Part shown: positions 48,135 to 57,369 of the stretch, piece by piece | Position numbering within the stretch: the first letter of the stretch is position 1 | Layout of the letters: the number at the start of each line of letters is the position of its first letter | Assembly: GCF_024181285.1 (NCBI RefSeq) | Contig: NZ_CP051201.1 | Coordinates: forward strand, 496,001-560,000 | DNA from: Treponema sp. OMZ 790 | Lineage (GTDB): Bacteria > Spirochaetota > Spirochaetia > Treponematales > Treponemataceae | DNA length: 64,000 nt | Direction: 5' to 3' | Translations under genes and position numbers: made by a program | The notes under the pieces: generated by a model | Databases searched by the model: none | The model's input: only the letters and a program-made list of their open reading frames with translations | Told to the model about the DNA's origin: nothing

Positions 48135-50879
48135 ATGAGTAAAAAAGACAAGCCTAAAAAGATCCTGTATGCAGTCGATTATAAGCCGAAAAGAAAGAGT
48201 CCCTTTCTTTTGGACTTTGCCAACCATTTAAACCGGACAAAACCGGGTTCCAAAAGGTCTATTACCTACGATGATCCCGAATACTATGTCATGGAAAACA
48301 TCGTTTCGGACGAAATGGCAAAGGTCGGTATGTTTTTAAAAATCAGAACGCCCCTGAGTGCCCGGGATATAGCTCCTCTATGCGGAAAAACCGTAGAGGA
48401 AACCGAAAAAATCCTTTGGGAGCTGGCCTATGTGGGCTGCTGTATTACCAACACAATCGACGGAGTAAATAAGTACTGGACCGAAATCTGGGTTCCCGGC
48501 ATTATGGAAATGATCAACAACAATAAGGAACTCACCGAAAACCATCCCGAAATAACCATTGCCTTCGATGCCTACGGCAAAAAGAAGGGAGAAATAGCTC
48601 CCGGCATTCTGCCCATGGGTGTTTCCCCGATGAGGGTAATCCCTATTGAAAGTGCAATAGAATGCGACACCCATCATGCAAGCTATGAAGAAATCTCTCA
48701 TTACCTTAATCAGCATACTATTTTCAGTGTTTCCGATTGCTCTTGCAGAACGGTGCGCGAAAAGATGGGAGAAGGCTGCGGCCATCTAAAAGAAGATATG
48801 TGTATTCAGATGGGACATGGAGCCGAGTATTATATTAAAACCGGAAGAGCCAGGCAGATTACTCGTGAAGAAGCCTTTGAAATTATAAAAAAGGCTGAAG
48901 AAAACGGACTCATGCACGATATTCCGAACCTGGACGGGGAGGGAAAAACTCATGCTATCTGTAATTGCTGCGGCTGCGGCTGCCTTGCAATCCGAAATGC
49001 GATTATGTACAGGAATCCCGATTTTTCTCGCTCAAATTATATTTCGGTAATTGATGAAGAAAAATGTGTAGCCTGCGGTGAATGTGTAGAGCACTGTCCG
49101 TCTAATGCCCTAAGACTAGGGCAAAAAATCTGCTCGTCAAAGCCCATCCCCGAAGAAAAGACCGTAAAAACTCCTCGAGACCACCGATGGGGGCCTGAAG
49201 ACTGGAATCCTGATTACCGCACAAACAGGCAGGTTGTCGTAAAGACCGGAACAAGCCCCTGTAAGGCTAACTGTCCCGCCCATATAGGTGTTCAAGGTTA
49301 TATAAAACTTGCAGCTCAAGGAAAATACAGGGAAGCCTTGGAGCTTATAAAACTCGAAAATCCCTTCCCGGCAGTATGCGGTCATGTCTGTCCCCGTTAT
49401 TGCGAACAAGGCTGTTCACGGCTCGGTCTCGATGAGGCCGTTGCCGTTGACGATATCAAAAAATTTATAGCGGAGCAGGATCTTAATTCGGAGCACCGCT
49501 ATGTTCCGAAAAAGAAAAGAGACTATCACGATAAAAAAATTGCCATTATAGGAGGCGGTCCTGCAGGTCTTTCATGCGCCTACTATCTTGCAATAGACAA
49601 TTACGATGTAACCGTCTTTGAAAAAGAAAAATCCTTGGGCGGAATGTTAAAATTCGGCATCCCCTCATTTAGGCTCGAAAAAAAAGTTCTTGATGCCGAA
49701 ATAGATGTTTTAAGAGAACTGGGCGTAAACTTTAAAACCGGAATCGAGGTAGGAAAGGATATAAGCCTTGATGAACTTAGAGCTCAAGGCTTTAAGGCCT
49801 TTTACCTTGCAATCGGAGCCCAAAAAGGAAGGATCTTGGGCATTGAAGGCGAAGATGCTGCCGGCGTAATTACCGGTGTGGACTTTTTAAGGGAAGAAAA
49901 CTTAAACGAAACCAAAAGCCTTTCAGGCAAGGTAATCGTTATCGGAGGCGGAAACGTAGCCGTTGACGTTGCCCGAATGGCTGTCCGCGCAGGCGGAGAA
50001 GAAGTTTCTATGTTCTGCCTCGAAAAGAGGGAAGAAATGCCGGCCCTCCCCGAAGAAATCCATGAGGCCGAAGAAGAGGGTATAAAGATTACAAACTCAT
50101 GGGGCCCCAAACGAATCCTCGTTAAGGACGGAAAGGTAAGCGGAGTGGAATTTAAAAAATGCGTTTCCGTTTTTGATAAGGACGGAAGGTTCAGCCCTGC
50201 CTATGATGAAAACGATACCATGACTGTCGAGTGCAGCTTTGTTATAACCTCGGTAGGACAGGCAATCGATTTGGGCTCTATCTTGGAAGGTTCCGCCTGC
50301 GAGATAAACAAAAACCAAACCGTAAAGGCCGACCCGGTTACCTATCAGAGCGCTCAAAAAGACATCTTTGTGGGCGGCGATGTGTTGACAGGCCCCAAAT
50401 TCGCCATAGATGCCATAGCCCAGGGAAAGGAAGGTGCTGTTTCGATTCACCGCTTTGTACACCCGGGGCAAAGTTTGGTTATGGGAAGAACAAAGAGGGA
50501 TTATAAACCCTTAGACCGTGAAAACTTGGAGCTTGCAGGCTTTGACCGGCTGCCCCGACAAAGAGCGGAAGAACCTTCCGGCGAAGAAGGCAAAAAGACC
50601 TTTAGGGATTTACGCAAGACCTTAACCGAAGAGCAGGTCAAGGCTGAAACTGAACGCTGTTTAAAATGCGGAGCCGTCAAGGTTGACGAGTATATGTGCA
50701 TAGGCTGCGGAATGTGTACTACGCGCTGCCGCTTCGGAGCCATCAGCTTAAAGCGTGTTTATGATGCTCGCCCGAGTACCCTCGAAAAGATTAAGGGTGT
50801 CGTTATAAGAAACATGGTAAAAAGGGAAGGTAGAATTTTATTTAACAAGATTTTTAAACCTTCTCCAAAGCGCAAATAA
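48135..50879 (+). CDS. Multidomain iron-sulfur/FAD oxidoreductase (GltD-like with ferredoxin domains)
   Basis: 914 residues. The N-terminal ~290 residues are unassigned but Cys-rich (SDCSCRTVREKMGEGCGHL, ICNCCGCGCLAI). A ferredoxin motif follows (CVACGECVEHCPSNAL, ~312), then a GltD-type Fe-S segment (CKANCPAHIGVQGYIKLA, CGHVCPRYCEQGCSR). Next come an FAD-binding Rossmann fold (IAIIGGGPAGLSCAYYLA, ~470), an NAD(P) fold (VIVIGGGNVAVDVARMAVRA), FVGGDVLTGP, and a C-terminal CLKCGA plus CIGCGMCTTRCRFGAI cluster pair. It resembles the beta subunit of glutamate synthase and the NADPH:ferredoxin-type modules of energy metabolism. It is the first gene before hypA and hypB (17-base gap), suggesting a redox link with a nickel enzyme. 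Confidence 0.85.
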   Translation: MSKKDKPKKILYAVDYKPKRKSPFLLDFANHLNRTKPGSKRSITYDDPEYYVMENIVSDEMAKVGMFLKIRTPLSARDIAPLCGKTVEETEKILWELAYVGCCITNTIDGVNKYWTEIWVPGIMEMINNNKELTENHPEITIAFDAYGKKKGEIAPGILPMGVSPMRVIPIESAIECDTHHASYEEISHYLNQHTIFSVSDCSCRTVREKMGEGCGHLKEDMCIQMGHGAEYYIKTGRARQITREEAFEIIKKAEENGLMHDIPNLDGEGKTHAICNCCGCGCLAIRNAIMYRNPDFSRSNYISVIDEEKCVACGECVEHCPSNALRLGQKICSSKPIPEEKTVKTPRDHRWGPEDWNPDYRTNRQVVVKTGTSPCKANCPAHIGVQGYIKLAAQGKYREALELIKLENPFPAVCGHVCPRYCEQGCSRLGLDEAVAVDDIKKFIAEQDLNSEHRYVPKKKRDYHDKKIAIIGGGPAGLSCAYYLAIDNYDVTVFEKEKSLGGMLKFGIPSFRLEKKVLDAEIDVLRELGVNFKTGIEVGKDISLDELRAQGFKAFYLAIGAQKGRILGIEGEDAAGVITGVDFLREENLNETKSLSGKVIVIGGGNVAVDVARMAVRAGGEEVSMFCLEKREEMPALPEEIHEAEEEGIKITNSWGPKRILVKDGKVSGVEFKKCVSVFDKDGRFSPAYDENDTMTVECSFVITSVGQAIDLGSILEGSACEINKNQTVKADPVTYQSAQKDIFVGGDVLTGPKFAIDAIAQGKEGAVSIHRFVHPGQSLVMGRTKRDYKPLDRENLELAGFDRLPRQRAEEPSGEEGKKTFRDLRKTLTEEQVKAETERCLKCGAVKVDEYMCIGCGMCTTRCRFGAISLKRVYDARPSTLEKIKGVVIRNMVKREGRILFNKIFKPSPKRK

Positions 50880-50896
50880 AAACCGGATTTAAGTTT

Positions 50897-51238
50897 ATGC
50901 ACGAATTAAGTTTGGTCATGGAAGTTGTCCGCCGTGTTGATGCAATCGCTAAATCGAACAATGTCAGCGAGGTCGATACAATAGTTTTACAAATCGGCGA
51001 AATTGCAACCGTTGTTCCTCACTTTGTTCAAGCCTGCTATCCTGCCGCCGTAGACGGGACATGGATGGCAGACACAAAGCTGAAAATCGAAATGGTAAAG
51101 GCTTCTGTACGCTGCAACAGTTGCACTCAAGTTTTTGACCCGATAGAATATCACGGCGTATGCCCTTCCTGTTCTTGTAATGAGCATGAGATTCTTACAG
51201 GCCGGGAATTTATGATAAAAGAAATTGTATGTTATTAA
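50897..51238 (+). CDS. hypA: Hydrogenase/urease nickel-insertion protein HypA
   Basis: 113 residues, the usual HypA size. The N terminus is MHELSLV, the conserved nickel-binding opening with His2, and a zinc site of two CxxC pairs is present: VRCNSCTQVFD (~73-76) and CPSCSCNEHEIL. It hands Ni2+ to hydrogenase large subunits, with HypB. Its ribosome-binding site is weak, consistent with coupling to the upstream gene 17 bases away. Confidence 0.92.
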   Translation: MHELSLVMEVVRRVDAIAKSNNVSEVDTIVLQIGEIATVVPHFVQACYPAAVDGTWMADTKLKIEMVKASVRCNSCTQVFDPIEYHGVCPSCSCNEHEILTGREFMIKEIVCY

Positions 51239-51255
51239 GTTTTTATGGGAATTAT

Positions 51256-51407
51256 GATAAACAGCTCGGAAGGAATTCTTCCTCGCTGTTTATCTTCGAG
51301 TTTTGTGCTTTGCACAAAACATCGTGTTATTGTATGTAGTTTTGCAAAATGCAAAACTACGTGAAAAAACTTTTTTCGGAAGCTGAGGCTTCCTGCAAAA
51401 AGTTTTT
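51256..51407 (+). promoter_or_regulatory. 152-base four-hairpin leader element, copy 2
   Basis: Same layout and length as the element before the phosphorylase gene. H1: GATAAACAGC (51256-51265) with 51285-51294, enclosing GGAAG/CTTCC. H2: GTTTTGTGC (51300-51308) with 51312-51320. H3: GTAGTTTTGCA (51336-51346) with 51350-51360. H4: AAAAACTTTTT (51365-51375) with 51397-51407, enclosing GGAAGC/GCTTCC. The linker TTATTGTATGT is identical. It ends three bases before the GGGAG of hypB. Confidence 0.8.
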
Positions 51408-51419
51408 ATGGGAGTTATG

Positions 51420-52082
51420 ATGAACGAGTTTAAGATTATCGAAATTAAAGAAGGTGTTTACGAAACAAACAATGCCCATGCGGCAAAACTTCGCAGTAAA
51501 CTAAAGGAAGAGAAAAAGTTTTTATTGAATTTGATGTCGTCTCCGGGGTCGGGAAAAACTACCTTGCTTAAAGCAAGCATCGAAGCTTTAAAAAAAGATT
51601 TTAGAATCGGTGTTATGGAAGCCGACCTTGATTCTGCCGTAGATGCCGAGACCATTTCGCAAACAGGTGCAAAGGTTATTCAGCTTCACACAGGCGGAAT
51701 GTGCCACTTGGATGCCGATATGACCGAACAAGGCTTGGAAGCCCTCGGTATTTCAGACCTGGATCTTATCTTTCTTGAAAATGTCGGCAACCTGATTTGC
51801 CCCGCAGAATTCGATACGGGCGCCTTAAAAAATGTTATGATTTTAAGCGTTCCCGAGGGAGACGATAAACCCTTAAAATATCCTCCGATGTTTCAGGTTT
51901 GCGATGTTCTTTTAATCACAAAGATGGATACCGTAAGCGTCTTTAATTTTGATTTGAAAAAATGTACCGAGTACGTAAAGAAGCTCAATCCCGATATAAA
52001 AATCTTCCCCGTATCTGCCTTAAAAGGAGACGGAATGGAAGCATGGATTGACTGGCTGCGTTCTGCCGCAAAAGAATTTTAA
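51420..52082 (+). CDS. hypB: Hydrogenase/urease nickel-insertion GTPase HypB
   Basis: 220-residue SIMIBI GTPase. Seen: Walker A SSPGSGKTTLL (~39-49), EADLDSAVDAE (switch I), the metal site TGGMCHLDADM with Cys and His, ENVGNLICPAEFDTG (second Cys), and the guanine-binding-like ITKMD with the C-terminal FPVSALKGDGMEAW. The His-rich N-terminal nickel-storage segment of some HypB proteins is missing, as in short-type HypB. I chose ATG 51420, five bases after GGGAG; ATG at 51408 or 51417 is too close. It is separated from hypA by the four-hairpin leader. No other hyp genes or hydrogenase genes are in the window. Confidence 0.93.
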   Translation: MNEFKIIEIKEGVYETNNAHAAKLRSKLKEEKKFLLNLMSSPGSGKTTLLKASIEALKKDFRIGVMEADLDSAVDAETISQTGAKVIQLHTGGMCHLDADMTEQGLEALGISDLDLIFLENVGNLICPAEFDTGALKNVMILSVPEGDDKPLKYPPMFQVCDVLLITKMDTVSVFNFDLKKCTEYVKKLNPDIKIFPVSALKGDGMEAWIDWLRSAAKEF

Positions 52083-52179
52083 GTATCTTTTTTGATAAGC
52101 ATTTTTAATTGAAACTTTTTGAGCTTATTATACTTTATATTTATATCCGTTATAAAAGTAAAAAGTTTTTATAGGAGAA

Positions 52180-52893
52180 ATGAAAGTGAAATGTATTAGA
52201 ACCATTATGTTTATGCTGATTGCAGGTCTTGTTTTGACCTCTTGTGCGCCTAAGGCCGATGTCTTTGTTCAGCCGTCGGGAGATGTTGTGGTAACCTTGG
52301 ATATCCAAACAGGAAAAACAATAGATGCCCTTCTCGAAAATGCGGCTCAGTTTACCGCAGAAGAAAAGGCTAAAAGTCCTTCAATCTTTAATACGGAAGA
52401 AATAAAAAAAGAGCTTGAAGCCAAGGGGATAAAAGTTTTAAAAATGACTACCAATTCGATAGCCGGCATAAATGCAAAAATCAAAATCATGAGCAAGGAC
52501 ATGGATGGTGAAACCTCCTTTGTCAAAACCGATATGAAGGCCGGTCTTTTGTCGTTGAGTATAGGCCCCGACAATATAAAAGAATTTGTAAGCCTGCTTT
52601 CAGAAGACGACAGGGAATATATCGAACTTTTAATGGCTCCGGCTATAACGGGAGAGCCTATAGAAACAGCTGAATATGAAGAACTTATTAAGGCCGCTTA
52701 CGGAGATAAGCTAGCTTCCGATTTAAAAAGATCAAAGTTTCATGTTTCAATTACCTGTCCTAAAAAAATTAAAAGTATAAAGATTACTCCTTTCGGATAT
52801 TCTTCTAAAGACGGTAACAAGGGGTCAGTCGATATCCCCCTTTCAGAATTACTTTGTGTAAGAGACCCCATTTTCGTTGAGGTTAAATTCTAA
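52180..52893 (+). CDS. Lipoprotein of unknown function
   Basis: 237 residues with lipobox LVLTSC (Cys22). The mature part starts APKADVFVQPSGDVVVTLDIQ and resembles no family I can name; helices around ENAAQFTAEEKAKS and ELLMAPAITGEPIETAEYEE alternate with strands. ATG 52180 has AGGAG only about three bases upstream; a GTG at 52186 (eight bases after AGGAG) may be the true start and would leave Cys20 as the lipid site. It is followed after 15 bases by a membrane zinc peptidase gene, so the two are probably cotranscribed. Confidence 0.82.
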   Translation: MKVKCIRTIMFMLIAGLVLTSCAPKADVFVQPSGDVVVTLDIQTGKTIDALLENAAQFTAEEKAKSPSIFNTEEIKKELEAKGIKVLKMTTNSIAGINAKIKIMSKDMDGETSFVKTDMKAGLLSLSIGPDNIKEFVSLLSEDDREYIELLMAPAITGEPIETAEYEELIKAAYGDKLASDLKRSKFHVSITCPKKIKSIKITPFGYSSKDGNKGSVDIPLSELLCVRDPIFVEVKF

Positions 52894-52908
52894 CTTTTGG
52901 AGGAGTTT

Positions 52909-53589
52909 ATGTATTTCGATTACTATTATTTGGTTTTGGTTGTTCCGACTTTGCTTTTATCCTTGTATGCTCAATTTAAGGTAAAGGCTGCATTTTCAAA
53001 ATACTCTCAGGTTCAGACCATGAGAAAAATTTCAGGCAAAGAAGCTGCAGCCCTCTTGCTTAGATCAAATGCAATATCCGATGTGAATATCGAAAGGGTA
53101 GGCGGAAGTTTAAGCGATCACTATGACCCGGCTCACAAGGTTTTACGCTTGTCGGATCCTGTCTACGATAAGACCTCGATAGCAGCCGTAGGTGTTGCCG
53201 CCCACGAAACAGGACATGCCATTCAGGATAAAGAAAAATACGGCCCGCTGGTTTTGCGCAGCACCTTGGTACCGGTTGCAAACATAGGTTCGGCTGCCGG
53301 CCCCTATTTGGCCCTCGCCGGTATAATCTTCGGAATGAATTTGCTTCTCAACATAGGTATAATTCTTTTTGCCTGCGCCGTTTTGTTCTATCTTATAACC
53401 CTGCCGGTTGAAATCGATGCTTCAAGGCGTGCCTTAAAAGTCTTGGAACACAATGCCGTTTTAAGCCAAGAAGAACTAAAAGGTGCCAAAAAAGTTTTGT
53501 CGGCTGCTGCCTTAACCTATGTGGCCTCAGCCCTTACTGCAATGGCAAACCTCTTACGCTTAATTTTAATTTCGCGGGATAGAAGGTAA
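52909..53589 (+). CDS. Zinc-dependent membrane metallopeptidase (Zn_peptidase_2 family)
   Basis: 226 residues with N-terminal hydrophobic segment (YYLVLVVPTLLLSLYAQFKVKAAF), the gluzincin-like motif VAAHETGHAIQDKE (~95-108; HExxH-type as HETGH), and two further hydrophobic segments near 125-160. The conserved block SDHYDPAHKVLRLS and PVEIDASRRALKVLEHNAVL are typical of the YugP/Zn_peptidase_2 group. Its substrate is unknown; a membrane protein-turnover role is expected. Start chosen at 52909 after GGAGG; an in-frame TTG at 52897 lies upstream of that site. Confidence 0.9.
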   Translation: MYFDYYYLVLVVPTLLLSLYAQFKVKAAFSKYSQVQTMRKISGKEAAALLLRSNAISDVNIERVGGSLSDHYDPAHKVLRLSDPVYDKTSIAAVGVAAHETGHAIQDKEKYGPLVLRSTLVPVANIGSAAGPYLALAGIIFGMNLLLNIGIILFACAVLFYLITLPVEIDASRRALKVLEHNAVLSQEELKGAKKVLSAAALTYVASALTAMANLLRLILISRDRR

Positions 53590-53625
53590 ATTTAAAATAT
53601 TTATACCCATAATCTCAATTTTCTC

Positions 53626-53654
53626 TTGTATTATCCGATAAAATAATGTATAAT
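53626..53654 (+). promoter_or_regulatory. Promoter of the chemoreceptor gene
   Basis: TTGTAT (53626-53631), 17-base spacer, TATAAT (53649-53654). Confidence 0.65.
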
Positions 53655-53711
53655 CGGCTTGTCGATCCGATAGGCCGGATGGATGTTATTTATAATAGTG
53701 TAGGAGAATTT

Positions 53712-55844
53712 ATGAGTGTTACATTTTCAATTAGGAAAAAGCTTGTCTTAGTTTTCACATTCGTGATTTTAACGTTGATTTTGCTTGTCATAGGAATAGT
53801 CGGTTTACAGGTACGAGACTCTAATATGGATCAATTCTATAAGAATACTTTAAGCAATGCAAAACTTGTCGAAAACGGAATAAATTTATTTTTCGAAAGT
53901 AAGAAGAACATGCTTAAAATGCTCGCTGAGCATCCGGACGTAATAAATGCCGATGAGTCTCTGCACAGCCATATAAATTATACAAAAAAAGTTGAACTAG
54001 TTGATATAGAAAAAAGTGAGACCGAACAAAACATTGTTGATCTTTTTAAAAGAATTTATTCCGCTTTTCCGGAATATGTGGAAATTTTTATGGGTACAAA
54101 GTGGGGCGGTTTTACAACGAGCTTTGAAGGTGAGATGGATGCGGGCTTTGATCCTCGTAAAAGGGAATGGTATATTTCCGCATCAAAAGCCGGCGGTAAC
54201 ACTATTATAACCAATGCCTACCATTCTACTGTCGGAGATCATGTGGTGTGTCTTTCACGAGGAATATACTCGAAAAAAAACGAGCACATAGGAAACATCA
54301 GTATAGAAATTACTCTTAAAAGCCTTACCGAAATGATTTCAAAATCAACTCACGGCCGATCAGGATATTTTATGCTTGTCCAAAAAGACGGTACCATACT
54401 TGCCGATCCCCGGCATTCTGAATTTAACTTTAAAAAAATGGAAGAAACCGGAGTGGATGCTTATAAAGATTTAAACAAAATAGATTCGGGAACTCTTAAC
54501 ATAAAAATGGATGGCCGTGACTGGATTACAGAAACGTTCAGTATTCAAGAACCTGACTGGAAGTTAATTGCTTTTATGCAAAAGGATGAAGTTTTTGAAG
54601 AGTTTAATGAAATTTTAAAATCAATGATAATTATCGGTCTTATTTTGTGGGTGATATTTTTAATTGTCTCATCTATTTTTGGCCTGCGAATTGTAAAGCC
54701 GATAAAACAAATAATAATAACTTTAAAGAAAGTAGCCGAGGATGATTTTACGGCAAGGCTGCCTATTATCGGCAGAGACGAATTTACCCAGCTTTCTGTT
54801 CATTTTAATAATACTCTGGATAAAATCGGTTCTTCGATACGTTTGATAAATGAAAATACCGAAATAATGAACAACATCGGTATCGAGTTAGCTAATGATA
54901 TGTCGGAAACTTCAAGTGCCGTTCAACAAATAAGTACCAATATAGAGTCGATCAATCAGCAAACCATAACACAAAGTGCCGGCGTAACTCAAAGTGCCGC
55001 AACTATCGAAGAAGTTCTGCATAATCTTAGTCAACTTGATTCCGGTATAGAAATGCAAGCTTCCGGTGTTGCAGAATCATCCGGGGCAGTTGAACAGATG
55101 ACTGCAAATATAACTTCGGTAACAAAAATGCTCGAAAAAAATAATGAATTTATAAAAACGGTTTATGACCAAACAAGAATCGGTAAGAAGGGTGCACGTA
55201 CGGCAAATGAAGTTGTAACCGAAATAGCTGCAAAATCTGCTGCTCTTCTTGAAGCAAGCGAAATAATTCAAAATATTGCAAGCCAAACAAATCTTCTTGC
55301 AATGAATGCCGCCATTGAAGCGGCCCATGCCGGTGAAAGCGGAAAAGGCTTTGCTGTCGTTGCGGATGAAATCAGAAAACTTGCCGAAGAATCAAACATG
55401 CAGGGTAAACAGATTGCAGATGTAATAAAAGAATCGATAGAAATTATAGATAATCTGACTGTTGCCGGAGCAGGAGCCGAAAAAACATTTATTGAAGTAT
55501 ATGAACTTGTCAATAAAATTTCTCAGCAAGAAGAATTAATACTTGAAGCTATGAAAGAGCAAGAAAAGGGTAGTCTTGAAGTATTGCGTGCAGTCAGAAA
55601 CATAAGCGATGGAGCTGAAGAAATAAAGAAAGGATCTACAGAAATGCTTCAAGGAGGAAAGCTGGCTGCAGATGAAATGATCAAACTTGATGAACATACA
55701 CGCTCCATAAGTAACAGCATAAATGAAATGACTTCGGGTTCATTACAAATAAATCAATCGATTCAAGAAATAAATCAACTAACATTTAAAAATAAGCAGA
55801 GTATTGAAAATCTTGCAAATGAAGTAAAAAAGTTTAAGGTTTGA
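53712..55844 (+). CDS. Methyl-accepting chemotaxis protein
   Basis: 710 residues. Order: N-terminal membrane helix (~12-32), periplasmic dCache-like sensor (~35-300, with [20 protein letters not shown] and [12 protein letters not shown], typical of dCACHE_1), second membrane helix (~305-325), HAMP ([20 protein letters not shown]), and a long coiled-coil signalling domain whose tip has [20 protein letters not shown] (~535). It would signal through CheW/CheA to the periplasmic flagella. Ligand unknown; dCache proteins of this kind often bind amino acids. Start at 53712 after TAGGAG; a 22-codon upstream extension lacks a site. Confidence 0.93.
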   Translation: MSVTFSIRKKLVLVFTFVILTLILLVIGIVGLQVRDSNMDQFYKNTLSNAKLVENGINLFFESKKNMLKMLAEHPDVINADESLHSHINYTKKVELVDIEKSETEQNIVDLFKRIYSAFPEYVEIFMGTKWGGFTTSFEGEMDAGFDPRKREWYISASKAGGNTIITNAYHSTVGDHVVCLSRGIYSKKNEHIGNISIEITLKSLTEMISKSTHGRSGYFMLVQKDGTILADPRHSEFNFKKMEETGVDAYKDLNKIDSGTLNIKMDGRDWITETFSIQEPDWKLIAFMQKDEVFEEFNEILKSMIIIGLILWVIFLIVSSIFGLRIVKPIKQIIITLKKVAEDDFTARLPIIGRDEFTQLSVHFNNTLDKIGSSIRLINENTEIMNNIGIELANDMSETSSAVQQISTNIESINQQTITQSAGVTQSAATIEEVLHNLSQLDSGIEMQASGVAESSGAVEQMTANITSVTKMLEKNNEFIKTVYDQTRIGKKGARTANEVVTEIAAKSAALLEASEIIQNIASQTNLLAMNAAIEAAHAGESGKGFAVVADEIRKLAEESNMQGKQIADVIKESIEIIDNLTVAGAGAEKTFIEVYELVNKISQQEELILEAMKEQEKGSLEVLRAVRNISDGAEEIKKGSTEMLQGGKLAADEMIKLDEHTRSISNSINEMTSGSLQINQSIQEINQLTFKNKQSIENLANEVKKFKV

Positions 55845-55866
55845 AAAATTATGGGAATGAAAGGCC

Positions 55867-56661
55867 CTATTCTTTTTTTTGAATGAGTGAAAAATAGATG
55901 GGCCCTGCTCCTTCCGCCTTATCGGGAAGAAAACGAAATCCGTATTTTGTTTTTTCGGGGAGGACGGGCCCAAGGCTGTCAGGCTTTTCTTCAAGCCTTA
56001 CTCTTTCCTTATACTTTTTTATAAGCTTTTCGATTAAAAAATCGTTTTCTTCATCGGCAAGAGCACAGGTCGAATAGATCAAATAGCCCCTAGGTTTAAG
56101 GAGCAAAAAGGCCGCAGATAAAAGAGCCCATTGTCTTTGGCTTAAATTTTTTATGCGGGCATCTGTCCATTGTTTAAGATATTTTTCGTTTTGAAGCACA
56201 TGCCTTTCGGAAGAGCAGGGGGCATCGAGTAAAATTCTCTCGTAAAGCTCTTGACCGTAGCGGGGCATTCGGGAAGCATCATAGCCGGAAACCCTTATCC
56301 GTTTTCGGTCGTTTTCGCTTAAGTGCTCATCGAGAACCCTTATAAGTCTGTTCCGTCTATCGGCCGAAAGCTCGTTTGCCTGTATTTCGGCGTCTCCCCT
56401 AATCCTGCTTAAAAGAACCAGGGTCTTCCCTCCGGGGGCAGCACACATATCGAGGCAGCTTCCTTCTTCAAGAAGAGGCATTGCCTTGGCGGCTTGAATG
56501 CTTGCATAATCCAGATAGTAATTTTGTATGAGGTTTTCGCTGTAGGCTTCCGCCTTGTTTTCTTCTAACAGGGCGGCTTTGAGGGCAGGCCACCTTTCTC
56601 CAAAAACGGAAAGATAATAAGTTTCAAAACTTTCTGCCCCGCTTAGTTTTTGTTTTTTCAT
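55867..56661 (-). CDS. NOL1/NOP2/Sun-family RNA (cytosine-C5) methyltransferase
   Basis: 264 residues. The SAM-binding motif CLDMCAAPGGKTLVLL (~68-83) is followed by LLDAPCSSERHVL (motif IV with PC) and IYSTCALADEENDFLIEKL (motif VI with the catalytic Cys). These are the hallmarks of RsmB/RsmF-type m5C methyltransferases. It lacks the N-terminal NusB-like domain of RsmB and any PUA, so it is a compact form. The target rRNA or tRNA base is not deducible. ATG with no obvious strong Shine-Dalgarno. It converges on the chemoreceptor gene. Confidence 0.9.
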   Translation of the reverse strand: MKKQKLSGAESFETYYLSVFGERWPALKAALLEENKAEAYSENLIQNYYLDYASIQAAKAMPLLEEGSCLDMCAAPGGKTLVLLSRIRGDAEIQANELSADRRNRLIRVLDEHLSENDRKRIRVSGYDASRMPRYGQELYERILLDAPCSSERHVLQNEKYLKQWTDARIKNLSQRQWALLSAAFLLLKPRGYLIYSTCALADEENDFLIEKLIKKYKERVRLEEKPDSLGPVLPEKTKYGFRFLPDKAEGAGPIYFSLIQKKE

Positions 56662-56709
56662 AACCGCTTATTTTTGTAAAGTTTTCGGATAAATAAAGCT
56701 ATAAATAGC

Positions 56710-57261
56710 CTATAGTTCAAACTCGGAATGCTTTGCATAAAAATCTTCAGGGATAATATCCATTAAGATTATGTCGTGCATTTTTCGGTTGCGGATTAGA
56801 GCCTCTCTCCTTGCTCCTATTTTTTTAAAGCCGACTTTTTCGTAAGCCTTAATAGCTCTTTCATTATAAGAATATACATTTAAGATTATGTTATGCAGGT
56901 TGAGTTTTTGATAGGCATAGTTTATGAGTAAGCACATAGCCTCGGTACCGTAGCCCTTTGACCAGTAGGCCTTGTTACCGATAAAGATGCCGAGCTCTGC
57001 CGTTCTATCCAAATGATTGATCTTCATAAGTCCCATGTTTCCTATAAGCTCATCGCTTACTGCATCCACGATTGCGTAATTATGCTCCTTTGAAATCCTA
57101 TCGATTATGAGGCGTTCTGTTTCAAGTCCTATAATTGAAGAAGCAAAGTTAAGATATTCGGCGACTTCCTGATCGTTTGCCCAAACAGCATATTTTTCCG
57201 CATCTTCAATTCGCATCGGGGCGAGATAACATTTTTTTCCGATAAGTTTTTTTATGTACAT
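56710..57261 (-). CDS. GNAT-family N-acetyltransferase (RimJ/RimL-like)
   Basis: 183 residues with the Acetyltransf_3-like pattern: LIGKKCYLAPMRIEDAEKYAVW at the N terminus, ELIGNMGLMKINHLDRTAELG, the acetyl-CoA loop YWSKGYGTEAMCLLINYAYQ (~108-125), and RAIKAYEKVGFKKIGARREAL. It may acetylate a ribosomal-protein N terminus or a small molecule; the acceptor is unknown. Start chosen at 57261 with GGGAGG seven bases before, in preference to 57273. Confidence 0.9.
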   Translation of the reverse strand: MYIKKLIGKKCYLAPMRIEDAEKYAVWANDQEVAEYLNFASSIIGLETERLIIDRISKEHNYAIVDAVSDELIGNMGLMKINHLDRTAELGIFIGNKAYWSKGYGTEAMCLLINYAYQKLNLHNIILNVYSYNERAIKAYEKVGFKKIGARREALIRNRKMHDIILMDIIPEDFYAKHSEFEL

Positions 57262-57334
57262 GAGACCTCCCATAAAAATTCAATAAAAGCTTTTTGAAAG
57301 GATTATAATTAAAAGATGGGGCAGGGTCAAGAAC

Positions 57335-57363
57335 TTGTTTTAGGCCGCCTATTATGTTATACT
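57335..57363 (+). promoter_or_regulatory. Promoter predicting a leaderless mRNA for the ATPase/nuclease gene 2
   Basis: TTGTTT (57335-57340), 17-base spacer, TATACT (57358-57363), then six bases to ATG 57370 with no ribosome-binding site. The layout is the same as at 40353-40388. Confidence 0.65.
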
Positions 57364-57369
57364 ATATTT

